Notes: a model not told the origin generated them from the sequence alone. Shown: positions 1 to 7,859, counted from the first letter of the stretch. The stretch is DNA of 14,465 nt from Dethiobacter sp. (GCA_018333405.1 JAGXSR010000025.1:1-14465); one strand, 5' to 3'. Made by a program: numbers and translations.

Positions 1-256
1 CAATCAGGTCAGGCCGGGGGCTGCTCTGCTTAAGCAATCTCAAAGTAGCGGCCATCTCTGCATGGAGAATCTGTTCAAAATCATGGACTGAGGCCATTTC
101 GGCCACCGCACCGGCATACTCGGTTTCCGCCAGCACTTTGTAAGCCTCTTCCACAGAACTTGCTTCGATCATACGCTCCAGTTTGCTTTTATCCAGAAGA
201 CGCGTTTCCAGCACGCGAACACGCCCTACCGCAAACGCATAAGCTGTACCACCCAA
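1..256 (-). CDS. ntpC: V/A-type ATP synthase subunit C, N-terminal part (cut by window edge)
   Basis: This is the first 85 codons of the V/A-ATPase subunit C (the d-type central-stalk adaptor that seats the V1 rotor on the membrane c-ring); the rest lies beyond position 1. The visible protein begins MGGTAYAFAVGRVRVLETRL and continues with LLDKSKLERMIEASSVEEAYKV in two overlapping parts, matching the family N-terminus, where a YAFAVGRVRVLE-like start is followed by a helix bearing a variable 'E-A' pattern. The start is TTG at 256-254, with a GAGGAGGG-type ribosome binding site a few bases upstream and no alternative ATG nearby. It lies 42 bases after the subunit E gene, in the expected operon position. 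No defect is visible in the part shown. Confidence 0.88.
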   Translation of the reverse strand, partial: MGGTAYAFAVGRVRVLETRLLDKSKLERMIEASSVEEAYKVLAETEYAGAVAEMASVHDFEQILHAEMAATLRLLKQSSPRPDLI

Positions 257-298
257 TGCTACCGCCCTCCTCTCAGGGGAGAAAAGCCTTTTTAAAAC

Positions 299-901
299 CT
301 ACGCAAAAAGCAGCCCGGCTACCGCCGGCTCTATCTCATCCCGCTGCATATCGAGCAGCGATTTAAACGAACAATTAATCTCAACACCGCCGGCCTGAAG
401 AACAAACCCCCCCTGTATCGCCCGGGTTTCTTCAGAAAGAGTCAGCTCTCCATTTTTCCCCGACCGCTTTAACTCCTCATTGATCTCCCGCCAAAAATCC
501 GCCGGTATACGCTCCCGGTCCCTGGCCGAGAGGATCACCGTCTCGCGGCCTGTTATTACCTGAGCCAAAAGCATCTCCTTTAAGATGCCAAAATAAGACG
601 GCTCTTCCAAATTCGCCAGATCCTCCAAAGATTGCCGAAAAGCTTTATCGAGCAGCTCCTGCTTGGCGGCCAATAACTCTTTGCGGGCGTCAAGCAGAGC
701 TACTCCCACAATCCGCCGCTTCTGCTCTTCAGCTTCTTTAGCGGCCTGCTCCAGTATCCTCTTTTCTTTCCCGGCAGCCTTAAGCTCCGCTTCAGCCTTA
801 ACCCGATCGGCTTTTTGCGCAGCCTCATCCATAATAACGTCCGCCTTCTTACCGGCATCATCCAGAATGCGCCGGACAATCCGCTCTATTCCTTCTGTCA
901 T
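299..901 (-). CDS. ntpE: V/A-type ATP synthase subunit E (peripheral stalk)
   Basis: Subunit E forms, with the small G/H subunit, the peripheral stalk that holds the V1 head against the membrane part. The protein is 200 residues, the usual length. Residues about 1-95 are a charged, Ala/Glu/Lys-rich helix expected to form the coiled coil with subunit G/H. The C-terminal globular part carries the family hallmark GGFVLQAGGVEINCSFKSLL at about 164-183. The start is set to ATG at 901: an AAAGGAG site at 917-911 sits 9 bases from it. A TTG codon at 907, two codons upstream, would be only 3 bases from that site and is unlikely. The gene is 14 bases after subunit K and clearly in the same operon. Confidence 0.93.
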   Translation of the reverse strand: MTEGIERIVRRILDDAGKKADVIMDEAAQKADRVKAEAELKAAGKEKRILEQAAKEAEEQKRRIVGVALLDARKELLAAKQELLDKAFRQSLEDLANLEEPSYFGILKEMLLAQVITGRETVILSARDRERIPADFWREINEELKRSGKNGELTLSEETRAIQGGFVLQAGGVEINCSFKSLLDMQRDEIEPAVAGLLFA

Positions 902-910
902 CTGCAAACA

Positions 911-917
911 CTCCTTT
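911..917 (-). promoter_or_regulatory. Ribosome binding site of ntpE
   Basis: AAAGGAG on the minus strand, 9 bases before ATG at 901 but only 3 bases before the upstream TTG at 907. The spacing decides for the ATG start. Confidence 0.7.
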
Positions 918-1380
918 ACATGCGCAGCAGCAACAAGAGTGAAACCAATACGGCAAAAACAGCAAAGGTCTCCACCATAGCCGGAAAGGTAATCGCCTTA
1001 CCCATTTCCTCAGGGCGCTTGGCAATCATACCGATCGCCGCGGCAGAAGCCACTCCCTGGTAAATAGCCGAGGAAAACCCGACCAGGGCGATGGGCAGAG
1101 AAGCCATCAGCATATACCGCCCCTGCTCCGGGGTTAAAGCAACCGTCTCGCCCGCAAAAATCCCAATTTCGATCATGATCAACAAACCGGTCAACAGTCC
1201 GTAAATACCCTGGGTCATCGGCAGAGCCTGCAACAACAGAGTCTGCCCGAATTTGTCGGGATCTTCCGATACTACACCGGCGGCACTCTGACCGGCAATG
1301 CCTGCGCCGATGGCCGAACCGCTACCGGCCAAACCTACCGCCAGAGCAGCACCCAAAAGCGCTAATTCGATTCCACCCAT
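916..1380 (-). CDS. ntpK: V/A-type ATP synthase subunit K (16-kDa proteolipid, rotor ring)
   Basis: This is the membrane rotor (c-ring) subunit that carries the transported ion. The 154-residue protein has four hydrophobic helices arising from an internal duplication of a helical hairpin (about 4-76 and 88-152), as in E. hirae NtpK. The single ion-binding carboxylate of the four-helix type is Glu137, in MVETFAVF of the last helix. Residues matching the published E. hirae Na+ ligands are present with identical spacing: Leu53, Thr56 and Gln57 (LPMTQGIYG), Tyr60, Gln108 (IYQG) and Glu137. This argues for Na+ rather than H+ coupling; that is an inference from the motif. ATG is preceded by GGGAGG. 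A 90-base gap with a weak hairpin separates it from subunit I. Confidence 0.96.
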   Translation of the reverse strand: MGGIELALLGAALAVGLAGSGSAIGAGIAGQSAAGVVSEDPDKFGQTLLLQALPMTQGIYGLLTGLLIMIEIGIFAGETVALTPEQGRYMLMASLPIALVGFSSAIYQGVASAAAIGMIAKRPEEMGKAITFPAMVETFAVFAVLVSLLLLLRM

Positions 1381-1421
1381 GTTAAATATACCTCCCTTTG
1401 TGCTACGTTATAGGAATTCCA

Positions 1422-1444
1422 GCCGAAGACTTTAAGCCGTCGGC
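1422..1444 (-). other. Weak intercistronic hairpin between ntpI and ntpK
   Basis: A 5-bp inverted repeat (GCCGA and TCGGC) with a 13-base loop lies in the 90-base gap between ntpI and ntpK, the largest gap between the ATPase genes seen here. No T-run follows on the minus strand, so it is not a standard terminator. A role in mRNA processing or stability is possible but not shown. Confidence 0.25.
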
Positions 1445-1470
1445 ATGACCGCCTTCAGCAAATCCTGTCC

Positions 1471-3417
1471 TCACTCCACCACATCCACAAACTTGGTCTT
1501 CAGACCAAACGGCCTGAACGCTTTGCCTCCGCCTTCAAAAAACAATCCGAAAAATTCAACATAATGCAGCCGGCTGGTGTGCACATAAGCGCCGAGCACA
1601 TTAATCATCAGGTTAAAGAAATGCCCCACAACCAAAATCGGGATCATTACCAAAAACCCGGGTATTGAACCGGCCATCAACATGGCCAGAACATTAATTA
1701 CCGAGGCGATCACCGCGGAAGAGAGACCCAAAGCCAATAAACGGGAATAGGAAAGAACGTTGCCTAAGATACTGGTAATATTGTACAGGCTGCCGACACC
1801 ACTGATTATTTTGCGCAACAACCCCTTTTGCCGGCGCCCCTGCGTCAGCACCAGGCTCGCCGCTCCGATAACCGCCGCCCATCTGGCCACAGCGCTAAGC
1901 GCCGGAAAAGGCAGCGCCATCATAATCAGGCCATTGATCAGCACAAACCAGGAGCCCTGATCAAATAAGGCATCCAGCGCACGGCCGGCCTTGATGCTCC
2001 GGTAGGCCTGTATACCCATACCAAAATAAATATGCACCAGCCCCAATATGAAACAGATAATCAACATTCTGATCGGATCATCCAACGGGTTAAACCACAG
2101 CGGCGGCAAATCCAATAAATCCCCAAAATAGCCCCCCTGAAGCAACCCGACAACGGCCGACCCTATTCCACCCAAAAAAAACAAATTGACCAGTTGTTTG
2201 CCCATACCGGCCAGCCTGATCTTGCGCGACAATAAAAACGCCAACAGGCTAAGGGTAATCCCGTAACCGACATCGGCCAAGCAGATCCCGAAAAAGAGAA
2301 AGAAAAACGGCGCCATGAACGGAGTCGGATCATATTCGTCTCTTCTGGGAACACTGTACAGCCGGGTCACCACTTCATAGGCCCCGATGGGAGCCCTGTT
2401 GTGCAATAATATGGGCGTCTCTTCGCGCGGGCCCGGATCACGGGATACCAAAACAGCGGTAGTAGTACCGTCCTGAAGAACTTTTCCCAGGCTTTCCAGC
2501 ATAGGCGCCGGAACCCATCCTTCCATTACAAAGCTGCTTTGAGTACGGGCCATATTCGCCGCCGCTTCATTCTTGGCCCGCTCATTGTCCAGATGATCAT
2601 AAAGGGTCATTAACTGAGGGCGGCGCGCCAACATCTCTTCCACCTGGGCGATTATTGCCCCACGCTGCGCAACAAGCTCGGCAAACTTTTTTTCCAAAGC
2701 AAGGGAAGCTTCCGCAGCGGCGCCTTCTGTATCGGGGAAAGTGACCGGAGAGACCAAAGCCTCTTTAAATAAGGGCTGCACCAACTCAAGATCGGCGGCA
2801 AGAAAGATATAAAAAAGGTAGATCTGATCTTTGTCGGCAGAAACCTCTTCCAAATAAAGGTCGGCAGTCCGGGCGGCGAGCGCCTCTTTAAAGGCCGGAT
2901 AAGAAAGCAACGGCACGGCGCCAAGCCCCATCTCCACAAATACACTTGATCTTATTTGCTCTAGGGGAAGCGATAGCCCAACCCATGGCCTCAACTCCTC
3001 CAGCATATTCCGGCAACGATTCTCTTCGTTGCGAATCTTAGTTAACCGTTCCTCAGCGTCCCGGCAGGTAGTATAAACAGCAGAAACCTCCGAAAATTGA
3101 TCCGCCGCCCCGGAAAACTGATCACCGGTAACCTCAATCTTGTTTCCGATTAATTGCTGCACAAAGTTTTTACGCACCGGGAAATAACGCTGAAAAAAGT
3201 CGAGACAATAGCGAACCTCTCCCAGTCGGCTTTCGATCCGCGCCACCGCCTCCGAAGTCTGCTCCAATTCAAGCAACGGCTCCAACTCCGGCCAGATATC
3301 GCTTTCCGCCACATCAACCAACTCCACAGTCCCCGTCCGGTGTAAAAGATCGACAATCCGCTCGCGCTCCTGCCGGTGGCCCAACAAAGAAACTTTTTTC
3401 ATTTCAACTATGGCCAT
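1471..3417 (-). CDS. ntpI: V/A-type ATP synthase subunit I (a-type membrane stator)
   Basis: Subunit I is the stator membrane subunit with the two ion half-channels that face the K ring. The 648-residue protein has the usual two-part layout. The N-terminal half (about 1-340) is a soluble arm with coiled-coil stretches (about 45-150 and 235-290). The C-terminal half (about 365-645) is hydrophobic with some seven or eight membrane segments. Two arginines in family-conserved settings are visible: Arg559 in LSYSRLLALGLSS and Arg616 in SRLHYVEFFGLFFEGGGKAF; they correspond to the pair implicated in ion transfer in E. hirae and Thermus. ATG at 3417 gives the common MAIVEMKKVSLLG start; the next ATG, five codons later, is possible. 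Its start overlaps the end of the upstream stalk gene by 14 bases, implying translational coupling. Confidence 0.95.
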   Translation of the reverse strand: MAIVEMKKVSLLGHRQERERIVDLLHRTGTVELVDVAESDIWPELEPLLELEQTSEAVARIESRLGEVRYCLDFFQRYFPVRKNFVQQLIGNKIEVTGDQFSGAADQFSEVSAVYTTCRDAEERLTKIRNEENRCRNMLEELRPWVGLSLPLEQIRSSVFVEMGLGAVPLLSYPAFKEALAARTADLYLEEVSADKDQIYLFYIFLAADLELVQPLFKEALVSPVTFPDTEGAAAEASLALEKKFAELVAQRGAIIAQVEEMLARRPQLMTLYDHLDNERAKNEAAANMARTQSSFVMEGWVPAPMLESLGKVLQDGTTTAVLVSRDPGPREETPILLHNRAPIGAYEVVTRLYSVPRRDEYDPTPFMAPFFFLFFGICLADVGYGITLSLLAFLLSRKIRLAGMGKQLVNLFFLGGIGSAVVGLLQGGYFGDLLDLPPLWFNPLDDPIRMLIICFILGLVHIYFGMGIQAYRSIKAGRALDALFDQGSWFVLINGLIMMALPFPALSAVARWAAVIGAASLVLTQGRRQKGLLRKIISGVGSLYNITSILGNVLSYSRLLALGLSSAVIASVINVLAMLMAGSIPGFLVMIPILVVGHFFNLMINVLGAYVHTSRLHYVEFFGLFFEGGGKAFRPFGLKTKFVDVVE

Positions 3418-3730
3418 AAAACTTCACAATCCTCTCCGTAATCATCGTCACGGCTCCGGAGAGATTCGACTCCGCCAGCAATTTTAAACGGGCAATCTCC
3501 TCCCTCTGCTTCTGCACCAACGGCTCAGCCTCCCGGCGCGCCTCCTCCTGTTTCCGTCCGACCAGCTCTCCGGCCCGCTTCTCGGCCTCAAGCTCAGCAT
3601 CCTGAACAATCGCCGCCGCCCGCAGCTCCGCCTCCTTTATACTTTGGCGCGCCTTCTGCCGGGCCTCACGCATAACCGCTTCAGCTTTACCCTCTGCATC
3701 CCTGACCGACTGAACCAGCTTTACAGTCAA
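3404..3730 (-). CDS. ntpF: V/A-type ATPase subunit G/H (small peripheral-stalk helix)
   Basis: This 108-residue protein is almost entirely charged helix (EAVMREARQKARQSIKEAEL and following), with heptad-like Ala spacing and no membrane segment. That is typical of the small V/A-ATPase stalk subunit called G, H or, in E. hirae, NtpF, which pairs with subunit E. Identification rests on composition, length and position as first gene of the F-I-K-E-C order. Sequence similarity alone would be weak evidence because coiled coils resemble one another. The start is TTG at 3730, with a strong GGGAGGTGA site 6 bases upstream. The end overlaps subunit I by 14 bases. Confidence 0.85.
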   Translation of the reverse strand: MTVKLVQSVRDAEGKAEAVMREARQKARQSIKEAELRAAAIVQDAELEAEKRAGELVGRKQEEARREAEPLVQKQREEIARLKLLAESNLSGAVTMITERIVKFYGHS

Positions 3731-3977
3731 AAATTATCACCTCCCATAAAACACTCAAGTATATTAAAACCACCAGGCTTAAAGCCAAATCAAAGCCACA
3801 CAACATGCCCCGACAGCGTTCTGAACGATAATTCCATAATTCCACAAACTACCGCTCCGTTAGTTCAACATTGTCACAAGCAATACCTTCGAGAAAATAT
3901 TCCGACTTTTAATTCGCCGGCATAAATCTGATTTGGCTTCAGCCCTCTTTGTTTTTGAAATGAAGCAGAGCTTATCT
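3731..3977 (-). other. Gap between dnaB and the V-ATPase operon; no clear promoter or terminator
   Basis: This 247-base non-coding stretch should hold the end of the dnaB message and the start of the ATPase message. On the minus strand I see no GC-rich hairpin with a T-run. Candidate promoters are weak: TTGATT with TTTAAT at a 19-base spacing near 3790-3760, and TTGAAC without a good -10 near 3870. A small palindrome (GGCTT, one base, AAGCC) lies near 3776-3786. The segment about 3850-3925 has an irregular composition and could be a copy of an intergenic repeat, but a single window cannot show that. Confidence 0.4.
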
Positions 3978-5336
3978 TTAACGGCCTTGGCTTTGAGTGT
4001 GACTTTCCGGGGCAATATTGGCAAATTTATTGAGACGGTCATGAAAATAAAGCTCGAAAGTTCCTACCGGGCCGTTACGCTGCTTGGCCACAATCACTTC
4101 CGCCACATTGCCTTTTTCAGAATCTTTATTATAGTACGAATCCCGATAAATAAACAAAACCATATCCGCGTTAGCCTCAATACCGCCCGACTCCATCAGA
4201 TCGCTTAGTATAGGGCGGCGGTCCGGGCGCTTCTCTACAGCGCGGCTTAGCTGAGATAAAGCCACGACCGGGACACGCAGCTCCTTGGCCAGAGCTTTCA
4301 ACGACCTGGATATTTCAGACAGCTCCTGCTGACGGTTTTCTGAGCGGCTAAATCCCCGCATCAGCTGCAAATAGTCGACAAATATAGCCTGCAAACCTTT
4401 TTCTGCTTTAAGACGCCTGGCCTTGGCCCGGATTTCCATTACCGTTAGCGAAGCACTGTCATCGATGTACAAAGGAGCCTCGCTGAGCGGTCCTACAGCG
4501 CGGGTTAATTTCTGCCACTCCTCCTGGGAAAGAAAACCACGCCGTAAATTCTGGGCGTCGATCCTGGCTTCGGCACAGAGCATCCGTTGGGCCAGCTGCT
4601 CTTTGGACATCTCCATGCTATAAAAGGCCGCCGCTTTCTTTTCCCTGACCGCTGCATGATGGGCCATATTTAAGGCAAGGGTAGTTTTGCCCATACTGGG
4701 CCTGGCCGCCAGTATGATTAAGTCTGAATCCTGCAGACCGGAGCTGATTCGATCTAAGTCGGTAAATCCGGTAGATAATCCGGTTACACCTTTTTTTTCA
4801 TCAAACAGACGCTCAATCCTATCAAAAGCCTCCATCAAGGCATCTTTTAATGGAGAAAAGCCCTGTTGCTTCCCCTGGCGGCCGATTTCAAATATCTGCC
4901 TCTCTGCTTCATCTAAAAATTCTTCCACATTGCCGGGAACCTCGTAGCAGCCGGTTACAATACCCGTAGCCGTATTGATCAGAGATCGCAGGATCGACTT
5001 TTCTCGCACAATCTGTGCATAGTACTGAACATTCGCTGCTGTAGGAACCGCATTGGCCAGCGCAACCAGATAAGACATACCGCCAACATCTTCCAGGCAG
5101 CGGAGCCTCTGTATCTCGTCCGCAAGTGTAACTAAGTCTACCGGTTCTCCCCTGTCGCTTAGTCCAATAATCGCTTCATAAATTTTCTGATGGGACGACC
5201 GATAAAAATCACGAATGTGCAGCGACTCTATGGCCGTATAGATCGCTTCTTTTTCTATAATCATGGAGCCAAGAACGGACTGCTCCGCCTCCAGGGCCTG
5301 GGGAGGAACCCGATCGCCGGCTGTCAACACTGACAA
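3978..5336 (-). CDS. dnaB: Replicative DNA helicase DnaB
   Basis: DnaB is the hexameric helicase that unwinds DNA ahead of the replication fork (called DnaC in B. subtilis). The 452-residue protein is full length. The N-terminal helical domain (about 10-115) begins PPQALEAEQSVLGSMI. A linker leads to the RecA-like domain with Walker A ARPSMGKTT at 211-219, the FYSMEMS motif at 238-244, Walker B IFVDYLQLM at 318-326 and the late motif KQRNGPVG at 418-425. The start is uncertain: TTG at 5336 is 4 bases, and GTG at 5330 10 bases, from the AGGAGG at 5346-5341. The start overlaps the lonC end by 13 bases, so the two are likely translationally coupled. I see no intein and no frameshift. Confidence 0.97.
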   Translation of the reverse strand: MSVLTAGDRVPPQALEAEQSVLGSMIIEKEAIYTAIESLHIRDFYRSSHQKIYEAIIGLSDRGEPVDLVTLADEIQRLRCLEDVGGMSYLVALANAVPTAANVQYYAQIVREKSILRSLINTATGIVTGCYEVPGNVEEFLDEAERQIFEIGRQGKQQGFSPLKDALMEAFDRIERLFDEKKGVTGLSTGFTDLDRISSGLQDSDLIILAARPSMGKTTLALNMAHHAAVREKKAAAFYSMEMSKEQLAQRMLCAEARIDAQNLRRGFLSQEEWQKLTRAVGPLSEAPLYIDDSASLTVMEIRAKARRLKAEKGLQAIFVDYLQLMRGFSRSENRQQELSEISRSLKALAKELRVPVVALSQLSRAVEKRPDRRPILSDLMESGGIEANADMVLFIYRDSYYNKDSEKGNVAEVIVAKQRNGPVGTFELYFHDRLNKFANIAPESHTQSQGR

Positions 5337-7243
5337 GGAGCCTCCTTCAGAAATAAACCGGGCAAGGCGGCGCCGTGGAAAAAGTGAGGAATCAGGTCGC
5401 CTACGTCATGCGCCGGCACAATTTTCATATCAGGGAAACGGCGTTCAATATCATCCTTGTTTTCTGCAGGAACCACTACTTTTTTAATCCCGGCCAGTCG
5501 CGCGCCATATATTTTTTCCGTCAAACCACCAACCGGCTTTAACTGCCCCCGCAGCGACAACTCCCCGGTAATGGCACAATCCTGGCGAACCGGAACATCC
5601 TTGACCGCGCTGAGGATGGCAATAAATATGGCCGCTCCGGCTGAGGGGCCATCTATGTTGCCTCCCCCGACAACGTTCAGGTGGAGATCGTAATTCTGAA
5701 CATCTATTCCCGCCAACCGGCGCAGCACCGAGGCAGCGACAAAGACAGAGTCACGGGCCATAGTGCCGGCAGTTTCATTGAAGCGCAAAGCTCCCTTCCC
5801 GGAGCTGCCCTGAGGGAAAGCCACCGCTTCAATTTCGATCACAGATCCGCAAAATCCATACACACCAAGAGCCATTACCCTGCCCTGCTCAGATTTTGAA
5901 TGATCTGTGTTCAGCGATAAGGGGAAAAGACGGTTGCTTTGCAGCGCCTCTTGCATAATCTTCGCTGTAATCCGGCATGAACGCCCTGCGGTTCCCTTCA
6001 TTTCTTTTTCGTATAATACCCTGCCGTAAGCGTCAACCAGCAGATTTACAGCCTGGCGCCCCTCATTGGTATAGCGGCTAATCAGCCTGGCAGACTCCGG
6101 ATCAATGCCTATTTTCAGCCGCTGTGCCGCCGCCTTAACGATATCCTCAATTTCTGCGGGTGTCAGCGGCTCAAAATAAACGGCAGAGCAGCGGGATCGC
6201 AGAGCCGGTGATAAAGAATCGGGAGAACGGGTCGTGGCGCCGATCAGGACAAAGTCGGCCGGAGCACCTTTTTCAAACAACATTTTTATATACTTGGGCA
6301 CTTGGGAGTCATTCGAATCGTAGTAGGCGGAGTCAAAGGCAACCTTTTTATCTTCCAGCACTTTCAATAGTTTGCTCTGCAAACTTAAGTCCATCTCTCC
6401 TATTTCATCGATAAAAAGAATCCCGCCGTGAGCTTCCGAAACTAGCCCTAACTTGGGTTCAGGAACACCGCCATCAACTAAATCTCTCCTGGCTCCCTGG
6501 TAAATGGGATCATGAACCGAACCAATCAGCGGGTTGGCAATCTCACGGGGATCCCAGCGCAGCGTCGTACCGTCCACTTCTACAAAAGGGGCATTTGCGG
6601 CAAAGGGGGAGCGCTTCAGTTTTTTTACTTCTCTCAAAGCCAGACGAGCGGCGGTAGTCTTGCCTACGCCCGGTGGCCCATATAGAATGACATGCGGCGG
6701 ATGAGGAGAAGCCAGTTTTGAAATCAGCGCTTTTACCGCTTTCTTTTGCCCGACAATTTCTTCAAGGACAGCCGGCCTTAACAGCTCCAGCGCTGATCGG
6801 GACAGATTTTGCGCATACATGATCTCCATCTGGGCATATTTTTTTAAAGTCTGCGGATTCTCCACACCGCTGACCTCTTTGATCACCTGTCGCTTGATTT
6901 CCTGCATATACTCCTCATGCCGTTCCTCAATTCTCTCTTTTATTTTGTGCTCAATGGACTCCTCCAGGGAGCGTCTGGCCAGGAGCGAGGCCAACACTTC
7001 TTTCATTTCCTCAATAACCGAGGGAACTTGTTTTTCCGGGGTCAGATCCTTTAAAGTCGGATTCTCAAAAATTAATCTTTGCAAACCCAATAGCTGCTGC
7101 TCTGGCTTTCGGGAGCGTATGAGGGAAAGCGCTTCCAATTTTCCTGCTTTCAGCACCATTTTTTCTGTGCCATAGATGTCGTTAATTAGTTCAATCAAAG
7201 CGTTTATCTGTGTGAAATCATTTTTTTTCGCTTCCCGTGCCAT
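5324..7243 (-). CDS. lonC: LonC-type ATP-dependent protease (Lon family, sporulation-associated subfamily)
   Basis: This is an AAA+ serine protease of the Lon superfamily, 639 residues, lacking the substrate-binding N-terminal domain of LonA. It has a charged helical N-terminus (about 1-150), then Walker A GPPGVGKTT at 189-197, Walker B ILFIDE at 275-280, and a sensor/arginine-finger region IGATTRSPDSLSPALRSRC at 334-352. The C-terminal protease domain has the catalytic serine S534 in GPSAG and lysine K577 in GGLTEKIYGA. Their 43-residue spacing equals that of E. coli Lon S679-K722. Both ATPase and protease sites look intact. The family described as spore_lon_C is restricted to some spore formers, so a role in sporulation proteolysis is likely but inferred. 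LonB is the main alternative name; the rplI-dnaB location favours LonC. ATG is preceded by AGGAGG. Confidence 0.88.
   Translation of the reverse strand: MAREAKKNDFTQINALIELINDIYGTEKMVLKAGKLEALSLIRSRKPEQQLLGLQRLIFENPTLKDLTPEKQVPSVIEEMKEVLASLLARRSLEESIEHKIKERIEERHEEYMQEIKRQVIKEVSGVENPQTLKKYAQMEIMYAQNLSRSALELLRPAVLEEIVGQKKAVKALISKLASPHPPHVILYGPPGVGKTTAARLALREVKKLKRSPFAANAPFVEVDGTTLRWDPREIANPLIGSVHDPIYQGARRDLVDGGVPEPKLGLVSEAHGGILFIDEIGEMDLSLQSKLLKVLEDKKVAFDSAYYDSNDSQVPKYIKMLFEKGAPADFVLIGATTRSPDSLSPALRSRCSAVYFEPLTPAEIEDIVKAAAQRLKIGIDPESARLISRYTNEGRQAVNLLVDAYGRVLYEKEMKGTAGRSCRITAKIMQEALQSNRLFPLSLNTDHSKSEQGRVMALGVYGFCGSVIEIEAVAFPQGSSGKGALRFNETAGTMARDSVFVAASVLRRLAGIDVQNYDLHLNVVGGGNIDGPSAGAAIFIAILSAVKDVPVRQDCAITGELSLRGQLKPVGGLTEKIYGARLAGIKKVVVPAENKDDIERRFPDMKIVPAHDVGDLIPHFFHGAALPGLFLKEAPCQC
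5341..5346 (-). promoter_or_regulatory. Ribosome binding site of dnaB
   Basis: AGGAGG inside the 3' end of lonC, 4 bases from TTG 5336 and 10 bases from GTG 5330. Neither spacing is ideal, which leaves the dnaB start open by two codons. Confidence 0.6.
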
Positions 7244-7254
7244 ATTTTGACCTC

Positions 7255-7701
7255 CTAACTGCCCTTCTCCACTAGTACAAATATTGTTGCTTTAACCCCC
7301 TGGCTCAGCTTAACCGCAACCTGGTGCCTGCCGGTATTTTTAATCGGCTTATCCAGGACAACCCTTTTTTTGTCTACATAATGTCCTTCTTTTTTTAACA
7401 TAGAGGCGATATCAGCTGCAGTTACCGAACCAAATAAACGACCGCCCTCACCAGCCGGCATGGCCAAGGTAAATACTTGATTTTCCATTCGCTCGGCCAT
7501 AATTTTGCTATCGGCTTCCACTCGCTCCGCCTTTTTTTGTTCGTCCAACTTCAGGCGCTGAAGCTCTCTTAAGCGCTGGGGCGTGGCTTCCTCAACCAGG
7601 TCCCTGGGAATAAGCATATTCCGGGCATATCCCTCTGCCACATCCTTTAGATCGCCCTTCTTACCCAAATTCGGCAGGTTTTGTTTTAAGATCACCTTCA
7701 C
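7255..7701 (-). CDS. rplI: Ribosomal protein bL9
   Basis: bL9 is a large-subunit protein with two globular domains joined by a long helix. The 148-residue product is the normal length. It starts MKVILKQNLPNLGKKGD, with the family signature GKKGDLKDVAEGYARNMLIP at 13-32. The central helix covers about 42-75 and the C-terminal RNA-binding domain about 76-148. The start is GTG at 7701 with AAGGAG 9 bases upstream. The frame stays open upstream for about 200 bases, with a TTG at 7758, but the protein family begins at the GTG, so the longer version is rejected. It lies 11 bases before lonC, and rplI-lonC-dnaB form one transcription unit. The 217-base gap upstream is described separately. Confidence 0.97.
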   Translation of the reverse strand: MKVILKQNLPNLGKKGDLKDVAEGYARNMLIPRDLVEEATPQRLRELQRLKLDEQKKAERVEADSKIMAERMENQVFTLAMPAGEGGRLFGSVTAADIASMLKKEGHYVDKKRVVLDKPIKNTGRHQVAVKLSQGVKATIFVLVEKGS

Positions 7702-7710
7702 CGCAAACCA

Positions 7711-7716
7711 CTCCTT
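7711..7716 (-). promoter_or_regulatory. Ribosome binding site of rplI
   Basis: AAGGAG, 9 bases before GTG 7701. It supports the short start over the TTG at 7758. Confidence 0.7.
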
Positions 7717-7789
7717 CCTCGTTCTGCTGCCCCGGCCGCAAACTACAATGCGGCACAACTCGGCTCCGGTTTTACCATCGCCGGCTGGT

Positions 7790-7807
7790 ATGCAAAAAAG
7801 TTTGCAT
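7790..7807 (-). other. Perfect 7-bp hairpin in the rplI leader
   Basis: ATGCAAA and TTTGCAT are perfectly complementary, separated by 4 bases, in the 217-base rpsR-rplI gap. No T-run follows on either strand, so it is not a simple terminator. It could be a leader-RNA hairpin, an operator palindrome or part of a repeat. Confidence 0.4.
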
Positions 7808-7859
7808 GACGAGAGTAATTCGTGACCGAATCTCCTGTTCCCTGCAGCGATCTCCAGCC

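Noticed and set aside
663..980. 105-codon plus-strand open frame, Ala/Ser-rich
   Set aside because: It is the reverse complement of the Ala/Glu-rich coiled coil of subunit E; composition explains it.
3860..4042. 60-codon minus-strand frame overlapping the dnaB 3' end
   Set aside because: It runs out of frame inside dnaB, has no ribosome binding site and matches no family I know; the non-coding part is reported as gap sequence instead.
6819..7175. 118-codon plus-strand open frame opposite lonC
   Set aside because: Antisense to the charged N-terminal helices of LonC, with no recognisable domain.
7702..7758. N-terminal extension of rplI starting at TTG 7758
   Set aside because: The bL9 family begins at MKVIL, and GTG 7701 has a well-spaced ribosome binding site.
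7702..7859. Known riboswitch (c-di-GMP or fluoride type) in the rplI leader
   Set aside because: A few short strings look similar, but the conserved cores and helices of those classes are not present.
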